A DNA stretch of 64,000 nt, from positions 1-64,000 of the forward strand of contig CAVZGE010000004.1 in the NCBI GenBank assembly GCA_963774745.1. Reading direction: 5' to 3'. The position numbers and the translations under genes are program-made. Source of the DNA: Prado023 sp963774745. Its GTDB lineage: Bacteria > Actinomycetota > Actinomycetes > S36-B12 > CAIYMF01. The stretch's first letter is position 1; each line of letters opens with the position of its first letter. Below the pieces are notes generated by a model that saw only the letters and a program-made list of their open reading frames with translations, had not been told where the DNA came from and did no database searches. Shown here one piece after another: positions 8,016 to 16,436 of the stretch.

Positions 8016-8695
8016 GGCTGACCACCAGCCCTTGGACCGTCGCCATCGACGGCCTCGTGGGCAAACCCGCGCAATATCACCTCGAGGTCTTCGTCAGACC
8101 TTATGCTCTCGAAGAACGCGTCTATAGGCTACGCTGCGTCGAAGGCTGGTCGAATGGTGATTTCTTCATGGGTCGGCTTCCCTTTGTCCGAAGTTTTGAA
8201 GCGGGCCGAGCCGCTCGGCCACGCCAAATATGTAGCTTTTGAATTGCTCCTGACCGACGATATGCTGGGCAAAATGGCTTGTTGCAGCTCCTCGACTGGC
8301 CCTACGCCGAAGGTCTGCGTCTCGACGAAGCCATGCAGCCCCTCACTATCCTCGCGGTCGGCCTTTATTCCGAAACGCTGCCGAATTAGAACGGGGCGCC
8401 CTTGCGTCTCGTCGTGCCTTGGAAATATGGCTTCAAGAGCATCAAATCGATCGTGCGCATTCGCCTTCTCGAAGACTAAGCCGCAAACGTCGTGGAACAA
8501 GCAGAATCCGCGCGAATACGGCTTCTATTCGAACGTCAATCCGAATGTCGATCATCCGCGGTGGAGTTCTAAGCGAGCGAGCGGCGAATTGGCGAGGCGG
8601 CCTCCTCAACAAACGGCGACCGACGCTCATGTTCAACGGCTACGCCGATCAAGTCGCGAGCCTATATTCGCACATGGATCGTAAATTCGACCGAT
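8016..8695 (+). pseudogene. msrP: MsrP (YedY), methionine-sulfoxide reductase catalytic subunit; 5' part lost, frameshifted
   Basis: Begins mid-gene at LTTSPWTVAIDGLVGKPAQY directly after the IS21 right end. Further conserved blocks follow in changing frames: RPYALEERVYRLRCVEGWS (the Cys ligating molybdenum), WVGFPLSEVLKRAEPLGHAK, LRLVVPWKYGFKSIKSIVRI, YGFYSNVNPNVDHPRWSQAS and NGYADQVASLYSHMD. MsrP is a periplasmic Tat-exported molybdopterin enzyme that repairs oxidised methionines in envelope proteins. The Tat signal and first about 80 residues are absent. At least three frame changes occur. The partner gene msrQ follows. Confidence 0.82.
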
Positions 8696-8730
8696 GGGCG
8701 CCGGCGTCCCGCCTGGCGAACTGCGTCGCA

Positions 8731-9019
8731 ATGGCGACTCCCGAAGCTTGCGGTCTATGTCATCGGCTTCATCCCCGCCGTCTGGACCTTTCGCCTAGGC
8801 CTGAACGATCAGCTTGGCGCGGAGCCGATCCGGGCGCTCGAACAGAGCCTCGGTCTCTGGGCGCTGCGCTTCCTTCTGGCGAGCCTTATGATCAGGCCGT
8901 TGCGACAAGTGGCGAGAATTGATCTTCTCGAAGTGACCGGCGCGCTCGGCCTTCTCGCGTTCTATAACGCCACCCTCCATCTGGCCACCTATGTTGGGCT
9001 GGATCATAGACTTCATTGG
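8731..9019 (+). pseudogene. msrQ: MsrQ (YedZ), haem-binding membrane subunit, 3' part lost at junction
   Basis: Apart from one shift just after the ATG (8731), the frame from 8744 runs cleanly: KLAVYVIGFIPAVWTFRLG, LGAEPIRALEQSLGLWALRF, LASLMIRPLRQV, TGALGLLAFYNATLHLATYV, GLDHRLHW. This is the N-terminal half of MsrQ, the haem b quinol-linked electron donor of MsrP, with its first transmembrane helices and the His of YNATLHLATY. The similarity stops at LHW (9019), where the sequence changes to actinobacterial DNA. Normal length is about 200 residues; only about 95 remain. Confidence 0.8.
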
Positions 9020-9032
9020 GGCGGCGGTCTGG
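9020..9032. other. Junction between two unrelated genomes (probable chimeric join)
   Basis: Left of here the plus strand encodes MsrQ up to LHW. Right of here the minus strand encodes a dehydrogenase that stops making sense after DTVETVGDDVA. Two genes on opposite strands are each cut inside conserved sequence within about 15 bases. Base composition, frame quality and taxonomic flavour all change here. No IS end, integrase, tRNA or duplication is seen at the point. Confidence 0.8.
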
Positions 9033-9174
9033 CGACGTCGTCGCCCACCGTCTCGACCGTGTCGGGATTCAGTCGGTACTCACGGAACTTGGGCGTGAAC
9101 CCGGCGGCGATCAGCGTCTCGCCGAGGTGCTCACGGTCGTACCTCTTGGTGTCGAACACGGTGATGTTGGTCAT
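9033..9174 (-). pseudogene. D-isomer 2-hydroxyacid dehydrogenase, N-terminal fragment
   Basis: The minus-strand ATG at 9174 gives MTNITVFDTKRYDREHLGET, then LIAAGFTPKFREYRLNPDTV, and the match ends after about 47 residues at the junction. This is the start of the substrate-binding domain of D-lactate dehydrogenase-like enzymes, which reduce 2-keto acids with NADH. The rest of the gene would lie to the left but is replaced by alphaproteobacterial sequence. The family call rests on a short stretch, so it is moderate. It is divergent from the multicopper oxidase. Confidence 0.55.
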
Positions 9175-9265
9175 GGCCTGAACGCTACTGGCGGGCCCGT
9201 CCCGTTGCCATCCAAGCGGCGGGCCGGGCGGCTCGCGTCGGGCGACCATGTGGCAGGGTGCCCAC

Positions 9266-10774
9266 ATGCCCGGGTCCCCACGTCCGCTGCGCGCCACGGG
9301 CGCGTGGCTCGCCGGCGCCGGCCTGGCCGCGGTTGCCGCCCTCGGCGCCCTGGGCGGGTGCGCCAACCCCGCCTCGTCACCGGTGACCGAGGCGCCCGTC
9401 ACCCGGCCGCTGGCGATCCCGCCGCTCGACGAGGGGACGGTCACCGACGGCGTCCGGGCATTTCCCCTGGCCGTCCAGGCCGGCACGACGGACTTCGGGG
9501 TCGGCGCCCCCACCGAAACGTACGGCGTGAACCAGTCCTACCTGGGGCCCACGCTGCGGATCAGCACCGGCGACGACGTCCGCATGGAGGTGCACAACGG
9601 GCTCGACACGGTCACGACGCTGCACTGGCACGGAATGCATGTCCCGGCGGCGATGGACGGGGGCCCGCACCAGCTGCTCGACCCCGGGGAGACCTGGTCA
9701 CCCGAGTGGCAGGTGCGCCAACCGGCCGCGACCCTCTGGTACCACGCCCACCCGCACGGGCAGACCGCCGACCAGGTGTACCGGGGCGTGGCGGGGATGA
9801 TCCTGGTCGCGGATCCCGCCGGCGGCCCGGACCTTCCCGAGCAGTACGGGGTGGACGACATCCCGGTGATCGTGCAGGACAAGTCCTTCGACTCCGACGG
9901 GCAGCTGGAGTTCGACCAGCGGGGGCCGAGCTCGACGGGCTTCCTCGGCGACACCGTGATGGTCAACGGAACGATCGGGGCCTACCTCGACGTGGCCGCG
10001 ACCCGCACGCGGCTGCGCCTGCTGAACGCCTCGACGGCGCGCATCTACCGGTTCGGGTTCGCCGACGACCGCACCTTCGACCTCGTCGGCACCGATGGCG
10101 GGCTGCTCACCTCGCCGGTGCCGCTGGACCGGATCCAGCTGTCCCCCGGTGAGCGGGCGGAGATCGTCGTGACCATGACCCCCGGCGAGACGGTCGAGCT
10201 GCGCAACAACTCCCCCGACTTCGGCGGCCGCGTTGCCGGCAACTCCAGGTTCGGCACCGGGGACTACCGGGTGCTCGAGCTGCGGGCCGCGGACACGCTG
10301 ACGCCGTCACCGGCGGTGCCCGCGACCCTGGCCCGGTTCGCCCGGATCCCTGAGTCGGGCGCCGATCGCGAGCGGACGTTCACCATCAGCGCCCAGATCA
10401 TCAACCGGCGCCCGGTGGACATGGGCCGCATCGACGAGGTCGTGCCGCTGGGAGCCACCGAGGTGTGGGTGCTGCGCAACCGCGACCCCCAGCCGCACAA
10501 CTTCCACGTGCACACCGTGCAGTTCCAGGTGCTCGACATCGACGGCGCCCCGCCCCCGGCGGAGCTCGCCGGCTGGAAGGACACCGTCTACCTGCCGCCG
10601 GGCTCACAGGTGCGGATCATCGCGTCGTTCACCGACTACGCGGACCCGACCTGGCCCTACATGTACCACTGCCACCTGCTCTGGCACGAGGACTCCGGGC
10701 TGATGGGCCAGTTCGTCGTCGTGGCCCCCGGCCAGACGCCCGTTCCCCCGCCCGACCCCTACGCGGCGCACTGA
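9266..10774 (+). CDS. Multicopper oxidase, lipoprotein (CueO/CotA-like)
   Basis: A 502-residue three-domain cupredoxin oxidase. All four copper-binding motifs are present: TLHWHGMHVP (about residue 118), LWYHAHPHGQTA (about 159), PHNFHVHTVQF (about 411) and the type 1/3 motif YHCHLLWHEDSGLMG near the end, with the Met axial ligand. The N-terminus is a lipoprotein signal with lipobox LGGC, so it is anchored outside the membrane. Such enzymes oxidise Cu(I), Fe(II), Mn(II) or phenols with O2; no methionine-rich segment as in CueO is seen. The ATG 9266 is preferred over 9248 because GGCAGGG is at the right distance and the signal peptide starts cleanly there. It is followed by a convergent gene. 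Confidence 0.9.
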   Translation: MPGSPRPLRATGAWLAGAGLAAVAALGALGGCANPASSPVTEAPVTRPLAIPPLDEGTVTDGVRAFPLAVQAGTTDFGVGAPTETYGVNQSYLGPTLRISTGDDVRMEVHNGLDTVTTLHWHGMHVPAAMDGGPHQLLDPGETWSPEWQVRQPAATLWYHAHPHGQTADQVYRGVAGMILVADPAGGPDLPEQYGVDDIPVIVQDKSFDSDGQLEFDQRGPSSTGFLGDTVMVNGTIGAYLDVAATRTRLRLLNASTARIYRFGFADDRTFDLVGTDGGLLTSPVPLDRIQLSPGERAEIVVTMTPGETVELRNNSPDFGGRVAGNSRFGTGDYRVLELRAADTLTPSPAVPATLARFARIPESGADRERTFTISAQIINRRPVDMGRIDEVVPLGATEVWVLRNRDPQPHNFHVHTVQFQVLDIDGAPPPAELAGWKDTVYLPPGSQVRIIASFTDYADPTWPYMYHCHLLWHEDSGLMGQFVVVAPGQTPVPPPDPYAAH

Positions 10775-10798
10775 GCAGGCGGCTGCCCGGCGCGGGAC

Positions 10799-12241
10799 TC
10801 AGGCCTCGTCGAGGCTGATCATCACGTGCTTGATGCGGGTGTAGTCCTCGAAGCCGTACATCGACAGGTCCTTGCCGTAGCCGGAGTGCTTGAAGCCACC
10901 GTGCGGCATCTCGGCCACCAGCGGGATGTGGGTGTTGATCCACACCGCCCCGAAGTGCAGGTGCTTGGCCATGCGCATCCCGCGGGCGAGGTCCTTGGTC
11001 CAGACCGAGGACGCCAGGCCGAACGGGACGTCGTTGGCCCACGTCAGGGCCTGGGCCTCGTCGGCGAAGCGCTGGACGGTCATGACCGGGCCGAAGATCT
11101 CGTTCTGGACCATCTCGTCGTCCTGGCGCAGCCCGGACACGACCGTCGGCTCGATGAAGAACCCGCGGTCGCCCTGCCGGACGCCGCCGGCCACGATCTG
11201 GGCGTGCTCCGGGGTCCGTGCCAGGAACCCGAGCACCTGGTCCATCTGGCGCTCGTTGTTCATCGGGGGCACGAGTGCGTCGGCATCGGTCGGCCCGCCG
11301 GCGAAGGTCGTGGCGGTGTTGCGCGCCTGCTCGGCCAGGGCCGCGACGAACTCGTCGTGGATCGCATCGGCAACGAGCACGCGCGTGGCGGCGGTGCAGT
11401 CCTGGCCCGCGTTGAAGTACCCGGCGACGGCCAGCCACTCGGCTGCGGCGGCGATGTCCGCGTCCTCGAAGACCACGACCGGGGCCTTGCCGCCGAGCTC
11501 GAGGTGCACCCGCTTGACGTCCTGGGCAGCGGTGCCCGCCACGGCCATGCCGGCACGGACCGAGCCGGTGATCGAGACCATGTCGGGACGGCTGTGCTCG
11601 ACCAGGGCCTGGCCGGTCGTCCGGTCGCCGGTGATGACGTTGAGGACGCCGGCCGGCAGGACGTCGGCGAACATCTCGGCCATCCGCACCGTGCTCACCG
11701 GGGTGGTGTCCGAGGGCTTGAGGACCACGGTGTTGCCCGCGGCGATCGCCGGGGCGAACTTCCAGACGGCCATCATCATCGGGTAGTTCCACGGGGTCAC
11801 CTGGCCGATGACGCCCACCGGCTCGCGCCGGATGATCGACGTGAAGCCCTTCATGTACTCGGCACTTGCCCGACCCTCCAGGATCCGGGCCGCACCGGCG
11901 AAGAACCGGATCTGGTCGACCATCGGCGGGATCTCCTCCGAGGCGGTCACCGCGATCGCCTTGCCGGTGTTCTCGCTCTCCAGCGCGATGAGCTCCTCGG
12001 CATTGGCCTCCACGAGGTCCGCGATCCTCAGCAGGGCCGCCTGGCGCTCGGACGGGGTCGTCTGGCTCCACGACTCGAAGGCGTCGGAGGCCGCCCGGTA
12101 CGCGCGGTCGACGTCCTCGGCGTTGGACACGACGGCCTGGGCGAAGACCTCGCCCGTGGTCGGGTTGACCAGGTCGGAGGTCTGGCCGGAGACGGAGTCG
12201 ACGGACTCACCGTTGACAAAGTTGCGGATGGTGCGGCTCAC
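10799..12241 (-). CDS. Aminobutyraldehyde/betaine-aldehyde-type dehydrogenase
   Basis: A 480-residue NAD(P)-dependent aldehyde dehydrogenase. The fold motifs are in order: VTPWNYPMMMAVWKFAPAIA, VLKPSDTTP, ITGSVRAG, catalytic Glu in HLELGGKAP (about 247) and catalytic Cys in AGQDCTAATR (about 280), then EIFGPVMTVQRF. Closest in sequence style to gamma-aminobutyraldehyde dehydrogenase (PatD/PuuC), which makes GABA from putrescine-derived 4-aminobutanal. It is divergent from the Lrp regulator and next to an aminotransferase that could supply its substrate, which supports a polyamine role. Betaine aldehyde cannot be ruled out from sequence alone. Confidence 0.85.
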   Translation of the reverse strand: MSRTIRNFVNGESVDSVSGQTSDLVNPTTGEVFAQAVVSNAEDVDRAYRAASDAFESWSQTTPSERQAALLRIADLVEANAEELIALESENTGKAIAVTASEEIPPMVDQIRFFAGAARILEGRASAEYMKGFTSIIRREPVGVIGQVTPWNYPMMMAVWKFAPAIAAGNTVVLKPSDTTPVSTVRMAEMFADVLPAGVLNVITGDRTTGQALVEHSRPDMVSITGSVRAGMAVAGTAAQDVKRVHLELGGKAPVVVFEDADIAAAAEWLAVAGYFNAGQDCTAATRVLVADAIHDEFVAALAEQARNTATTFAGGPTDADALVPPMNNERQMDQVLGFLARTPEHAQIVAGGVRQGDRGFFIEPTVVSGLRQDDEMVQNEIFGPVMTVQRFADEAQALTWANDVPFGLASSVWTKDLARGMRMAKHLHFGAVWINTHIPLVAEMPHGGFKHSGYGKDLSMYGFEDYTRIKHVMISLDEA

Positions 12242-12455
12242 TGGGATCTCCTTCAGGGCGACAGGCTCGAGCTATGGTCCTGATCGGCGCGGCGAGGGCG
12301 GCGGCGATGCGGCGTGAGTCTAGCTCAGGGGCGCAGATCATCCCACCCCTGAGGTATCACTATTCGTGGTGAACCCGAGTCCTGCATGCGTTATCCGCAG
12401 AATTGTGGCCTGCCGACCACCGTTTCGCTTGCTTGTTCCCCGGTTGTGAGGTTCG
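12242..12455. promoter_or_regulatory. Divergent promoter region between the aldehyde dehydrogenase and Lrp genes
   Basis: 214 bases separating two divergent starts, relatively AT-rich for this genome in 12340-12420. Lrp/AsnC proteins usually bind such regions next to their own gene. No perfect palindrome was seen, so no precise site is proposed. Confidence 0.4.
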
Positions 12456-12938
12456 ATGAACCCCATGCTCCAGTCACCACGCCCCCGGCCGGTTCCGCTC
12501 GATGACACCGCCAAGGCCATCGTCGAGCAGCTCCAGCAGGACGGTCGCCGTGCCTACGCGACCATCGGACGCGCCGTCGGGCTCTCGGAGGCCGCGGTCC
12601 GCCAGCGAGTGGCCCGCCTCGTCGAGTCCGGTGTCATCCAGATCGTCGCCGTCACCGATCCGATGCAGGTGGGATTCCCCCGCGCGGCGATGATCGGCAT
12701 CGGTGTCGACGGCGACATCAATGAGGTCGCCGACCGCCTGGCCGAGCTCGAGGAGGTCGACTACCTGGTCATCACCGCCGGTGGCTTCGACATCCTCGCC
12801 GAGGTCGTCTGTGAGGACGACGAGCACCTGCTGGAGATCATGAACACCCGGATCCGGGCCGTCCCCGGCGTGCGGAGCACAGAGACCTTCGTCTACTTGA
12901 AGCTGCGCAAGCAGATCTACACCTGGGGAACCCGATGA
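12456..12938 (+). CDS. Lrp/AsnC-family transcriptional regulator
   Basis: A 160-residue protein with an N-terminal winged helix (LDDTAKAIVEQLQQDGRRAY, then IGRAVGLSEAAVRQRVARLV, residues about 15-70) and a C-terminal RAM/AsnC ligand-binding domain (YLVITAGGFDILAEVVCEDD, VPGVRSTETFVYLKL). The family senses amino acids or related metabolites. Its stop overlaps the aminotransferase start by 4 bases, so the two are co-translated. It lies divergent to the aldehyde dehydrogenase, so it likely controls the whole amine-catabolic block. Confidence 0.9.
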   Translation: MNPMLQSPRPRPVPLDDTAKAIVEQLQQDGRRAYATIGRAVGLSEAAVRQRVARLVESGVIQIVAVTDPMQVGFPRAAMIGIGVDGDINEVADRLAELEEVDYLVITAGGFDILAEVVCEDDEHLLEIMNTRIRAVPGVRSTETFVYLKLRKQIYTWGTR

Positions 12939-14335
12939 CCATCAGCGAGATGTCCTTCTCCGAGGCCGGCGACGACGCCCTGGCCGACACGGCCCGCGAT
13001 CGGCTGTGGATGCACTTCACCCGGCACTCGGTCTACGAGGAGGGGGCCGGGCACGTCCCGATCATCGTCCGCGGTGAGGGCGCCCGGATCTGGGACGACC
13101 AGGGCCGCTCCTACCTCGACGGCCTGGCCGGGCTGTTCACCGTGCAGGCCGGGCACGGCCGCAAGGAGATCGCCGAGGCGATGGCCCGGCAGGCTGAGCA
13201 GCTCGCCTTCTTCCCGCTGTGGTCCTACGCGCACCCGACCGCCATCGAGCTGGCCGACCGACTGGCGGGCCTCGCCCCGACGGACATCAACCGCACGTTC
13301 TTCACCAGCGGAGGCGGTGAGGCCGTCGAGTCGGCGTGGAAGCTGGCCAAGCAGTACTTCAAGCTGACCGGCAAGCCGACCAAGCACAAGGTGATCAGCC
13401 GCAACGTGGCCTACCACGGCACCCCGCAGGGAGCCCTGTCGATCACCGGCATCCCCGCGGCCAAGACGGCCTTCGAGCCGCTGGTCCCCGGGGGCATCAA
13501 GGTGCCCAACACCAACTTCTACCGCGCCCAGCAGCACGCGGACGACATCGAGGCCTACGGCCGGTGGGCCGCCGACCGCATCGCCGAGGCCATCGAGTTC
13601 GAGGGCCCGGACAGCGTGGCCGCGGTGTTCCTCGAGCCGGTGCAGAACTCCGGCGGCTGCTTCCCGCCGCCGCCGGGGTACTTCGAGCGGGTCCGCGAGA
13701 TCTGCGACGAGTACGACGTGCTGTTCGTGGCCGACGAGACCATCTGCGCGATGGGCCGCATCGGCGACTACTTCGCGATGAACCGCTACGGGGTGCAGCC
13801 CGACATCATCACGTTCGCCAAGGGACTGACCTCCGGCTACTCCCCGATGGGCGCGATGATGGTCCACGACCGGCTGTTCGAGCCCTTCAAGCACGGGACC
13901 ACGACCTTCCTGCACGGCTACACGTGGGGCGGTCACCCGGTGTCGGCGGCCGCAGCCCTGGCGAACCTCGACATCTTCGAGCGCGAGGGTCTCAACGCCC
14001 ACGTGCAGGCCAACGAGGGCGCCTTCCGGACCACCCTCGAGAAGCTGCTCGACCTGCCGATCGTCGGCGACGTGCGCGGGGCGGGCTACTTCTACGGGAT
14101 CGAGCTGGTCAAGGACAAGGCCACCAAGGAGTCGTTCGACGACGCCGAGTCCGAGCGCCTGCTGCGCGGGTTCCTGTCCAAGGCCCTGTTCGATGCCGGC
14201 CTCTACTGCCGCGCCGACGACCGCGGCGATCCCGTCATCCAGCTCGCCCCGCCGCTGATCATCGGGCAGCCGGAGTTCGACGAGATCGAGGGGATCCTGC
14301 GCGACGTGCTCACCCGCGGCATGGACCTGCTGTAG
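12935..14335 (+). CDS. Class III aminotransferase (putrescine/diamine-pyruvate type)
   Basis: A 466-residue PLP enzyme of fold type I. Visible signatures: RTFFTSGGGEAVESAWKLAK, RNVAYHGTPQGALSITG, VFLEPVQNSGG, LFVADETICAMGRIGDYF (PLP-ring Asp) and ITFAKGLTSGYSPMGAMMV with the Schiff-base Lys near residue 295. The SpuC-like subgroup moves the amino group of putrescine, cadaverine or omega-amino acids to pyruvate or 2-oxoglutarate. The neighbouring aldehyde dehydrogenase and FAD oxidase fit putrescine or cadaverine breakdown. The exact substrate is inferred. The start overlaps the Lrp gene. Confidence 0.87.
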   Translation: MTISEMSFSEAGDDALADTARDRLWMHFTRHSVYEEGAGHVPIIVRGEGARIWDDQGRSYLDGLAGLFTVQAGHGRKEIAEAMARQAEQLAFFPLWSYAHPTAIELADRLAGLAPTDINRTFFTSGGGEAVESAWKLAKQYFKLTGKPTKHKVISRNVAYHGTPQGALSITGIPAAKTAFEPLVPGGIKVPNTNFYRAQQHADDIEAYGRWAADRIAEAIEFEGPDSVAAVFLEPVQNSGGCFPPPPGYFERVREICDEYDVLFVADETICAMGRIGDYFAMNRYGVQPDIITFAKGLTSGYSPMGAMMVHDRLFEPFKHGTTTFLHGYTWGGHPVSAAAALANLDIFEREGLNAHVQANEGAFRTTLEKLLDLPIVGDVRGAGYFYGIELVKDKATKESFDDAESERLLRGFLSKALFDAGLYCRADDRGDPVIQLAPPLIIGQPEFDEIEGILRDVLTRGMDLL

Positions 14336-14338
14336 ACC

Positions 14339-15001
14339 ATGGCCGACCAGACGGGCGCGACCGCCCGCACGAAGTTCACCCGCAAGCCCGACCGCGGATC
14401 CCACGACCTGGCGCATGCACGGGCAGTCCTGGCCGAGGCGCTGATCGGCCATGTCGGCACCGCGGACGCCGACGGCGGACCGGTGGTCCTCCCAGTGGCG
14501 ATCGCCCTGGATCCCGACGCCGATCGGGTGCTGTTCCACGGCTCGACCGGGGCCGGCATGTTCCGGCGCCTGGCCGCCGGGGCTCCCGCCTGCCTGGCGG
14601 TCACGCACCTCGACGGGCTCGTGATCGCGCGCAGCGCCTTCGAGTCGAGCATGAACTACCGCAGCGTGGTCGTCATGGGCAGGTGCGAGGTCCTCGAGGG
14701 CGACGACAAGCTCGCGGCCCTGCGGATCCTCACCGATCACCTCACCCCCGGGCGTTGGGACACCGCACGCCCGATGCGCGCCAGCGAGGTCGCGGCCACG
14801 CTCGTCCTGGCCCTGCCGCTGGCGGAGCTCTCCGTGAAGTCCCGGGACGGTGGACCCAACGACGACGCGGACGCCCAGTGGCCGATCTGGGCCGGGCACG
14901 TCCCGATCCGCATGGTTGCGGGGGCACCCGTCCCGGCTGGGGAGCAGGGGCAGCGCCCGGGGCCGCAGGTCCCCGACTGCCTGCGGGCAACGAGACCGTG
15001 A
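14339..15001 (+). CDS. Pyridoxamine 5'-phosphate oxidase-like split-barrel flavoprotein
   Basis: A 220-residue protein three bases after the aminotransferase stop. Features of the FMN-binding split barrel: HDLAHARAVLAEALIGHVGT, VVLPVAIALDPDADRVLFHG, and MNYRSVVVMGRCEVLEGDDK. Members oxidise pyridoxamine phosphate or act as F420/FMN-dependent or haem-linked enzymes; this subgroup is usually annotated only as PNPOx-family. A role in keeping the PLP cofactor of the upstream aminotransferase is possible but unproven. Its stop overlaps the next gene's GTG start. Confidence 0.75.
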   Translation: MADQTGATARTKFTRKPDRGSHDLAHARAVLAEALIGHVGTADADGGPVVLPVAIALDPDADRVLFHGSTGAGMFRRLAAGAPACLAVTHLDGLVIARSAFESSMNYRSVVVMGRCEVLEGDDKLAALRILTDHLTPGRWDTARPMRASEVAATLVLALPLAELSVKSRDGGPNDDADAQWPIWAGHVPIRMVAGAPVPAGEQGQRPGPQVPDCLRATRP

Positions 15002-16374
15002 CGGACCTGCGCGCCCTCTCGCTGTGGTGGGACACCCTCGGCGAGGTGCCCGCCCCGCGGGCGCCCCTGGATGGCGACCTCGACGTCGACGTGGCCATCG
15101 TCGGCGCCGGCTACACGGGGCTGTGGACCGCGTACTACCTGACCCGTGCGGCCCCCGGCACCCGGATCGCGATCGTCGAGGCGAACGTGGCCGGCTTCGG
15201 GGCCAGCGGCCGCAACGGTGGCTGGTGCTCGGCGCTCTTCCCCGCGTCCCTGGACCGGATCGCGCGCGGGAGCTCCCGGCACGCGGCCATCGCGATGCAG
15301 CACGCGATGCACGACACGGTCGAGGAGGTCGGTCGGGTCGCGACCGCCCACGCGATGGACATCGACTGGGCCAGGGGCGGGACCGTTGGCCTGGCCCGGA
15401 CGCCGGTCCAGCTCGAGCGGGCGCGCGAGGAGGTGGCGCACTGGCGCTCCTGGGGCTTCGGGGCTGGCGACTACCGGGTGCTCGACGCCGACGAGGCGAG
15501 CGCGCGAGCCGGCGCGACGGGGGTGCTCGGGGCGTCCTACACGCCGCACTGCGCGGCGATCCATCCCGCGAAGCTCGCCCGTGGGCTGTCCGAGCTCGTG
15601 GAGGCCGCAGGGGCGCGCATCTACGAGGGCACCCCCGCGACCAGCATCGAGCCGGGAGTCGTGCGCACCCCGCTCGGCGACGTGCGCGCGCCGCACGTCG
15701 TGCGCGCGACCGAGGCGTTCACGGCACGGCTGCCCGGCCATCGGCGCACGGTCCTGCCCGTGTACTCGCTCATGCTGGCGACCGAGCCGCTGCCCGGGGA
15801 GGTATGGGACCAGGTCGGCCTGGCCGCCCGCGAGACCTTCAACGACGGCCGGCACCTGATCATCTACGGCCAGCGCACCGCCGACGGCCGGCTGGCCTTC
15901 GGCGGTCGCGGTGCGCCCTACCACTTCGGCTCCCGGATCGACCCGGCCCACGACCTCGCCCCGGGCGTCCACGACGGGCTGTGGCACGCCCTGACCGAGA
16001 TGTTCCCCGCGGTCGCACCGTTCCGGGTCACCCATCGCTGGGGCGGGCCGCTGGGGATCCCACGGGACTGGTACGCCTCGTGCGGCCTCGATCGGCGCAC
16101 CGGGCTGGCGTGGGCCGGCGGCTATGTCGGTGACGGGGTCGGCACCGCCAACCTCGCCGGACGGACCCTGGCCGACCTGATCACCGGCACACCGTCCGAG
16201 CTCACCTCGCTGCCCTGGGTGAACCACCGCTCACGGCGCTGGGAGCCCGAGCCCCTGCGCTGGCTCGGGGCCAACGGCGGCCTGGCCGTGATGTCCTCCG
16301 CCGACGCTGCCGAGGCCCGGTCGGGTCGTCCGGCCCGACGGGCGGCGCTGTTCGAGCGATTCCTCGGACACTGA
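14998..16374 (+). CDS. FAD-dependent amine oxidoreductase (DAO family, PuuB-like)
   Basis: A 458-residue protein whose GTG start (14998) overlaps the previous stop. The N-terminal dinucleotide fold VDVAIVGAGYTGLWTAYYLT is followed by ASGRNGGWCSALFP, and the C-terminal FAD motif is WAGGYVGDGVGTANLAGRTL. This pattern fits the gamma-glutamylputrescine oxidase / glycine oxidase branch of the DAO superfamily. It would oxidise an amine to an aldehyde, the substrate of the dehydrogenase at 10799-12241. No glutamylputrescine synthetase (puuA) is in the window, so its substrate is open. Confidence 0.82.
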   Translation: MTDLRALSLWWDTLGEVPAPRAPLDGDLDVDVAIVGAGYTGLWTAYYLTRAAPGTRIAIVEANVAGFGASGRNGGWCSALFPASLDRIARGSSRHAAIAMQHAMHDTVEEVGRVATAHAMDIDWARGGTVGLARTPVQLERAREEVAHWRSWGFGAGDYRVLDADEASARAGATGVLGASYTPHCAAIHPAKLARGLSELVEAAGARIYEGTPATSIEPGVVRTPLGDVRAPHVVRATEAFTARLPGHRRTVLPVYSLMLATEPLPGEVWDQVGLAARETFNDGRHLIIYGQRTADGRLAFGGRGAPYHFGSRIDPAHDLAPGVHDGLWHALTEMFPAVAPFRVTHRWGGPLGIPRDWYASCGLDRRTGLAWAGGYVGDGVGTANLAGRTLADLITGTPSELTSLPWVNHRSRRWEPEPLRWLGANGGLAVMSSADAAEARSGRPARRAALFERFLGH

Positions 16375-16436
16375 GAATCCGGCCCACAGGCCCCCCCGCA
16401 TTGAGTCCGGCCAGCGGCAGGACCACGATTGCACCC

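Noticed and set aside
1..9019. Horizontal transfer of an alphaproteobacterial island into an actinobacterium
   Set aside because: Genes are cut on both sides of the join with no mobile machinery, and read-quality character changes at the same point; chimeric assembly explains more.
12917..14899. Minus-strand open frame of 660 codons opposite the aminotransferase
   Set aside because: Composition typical of antisense GC-rich sequence and no recognisable motif.
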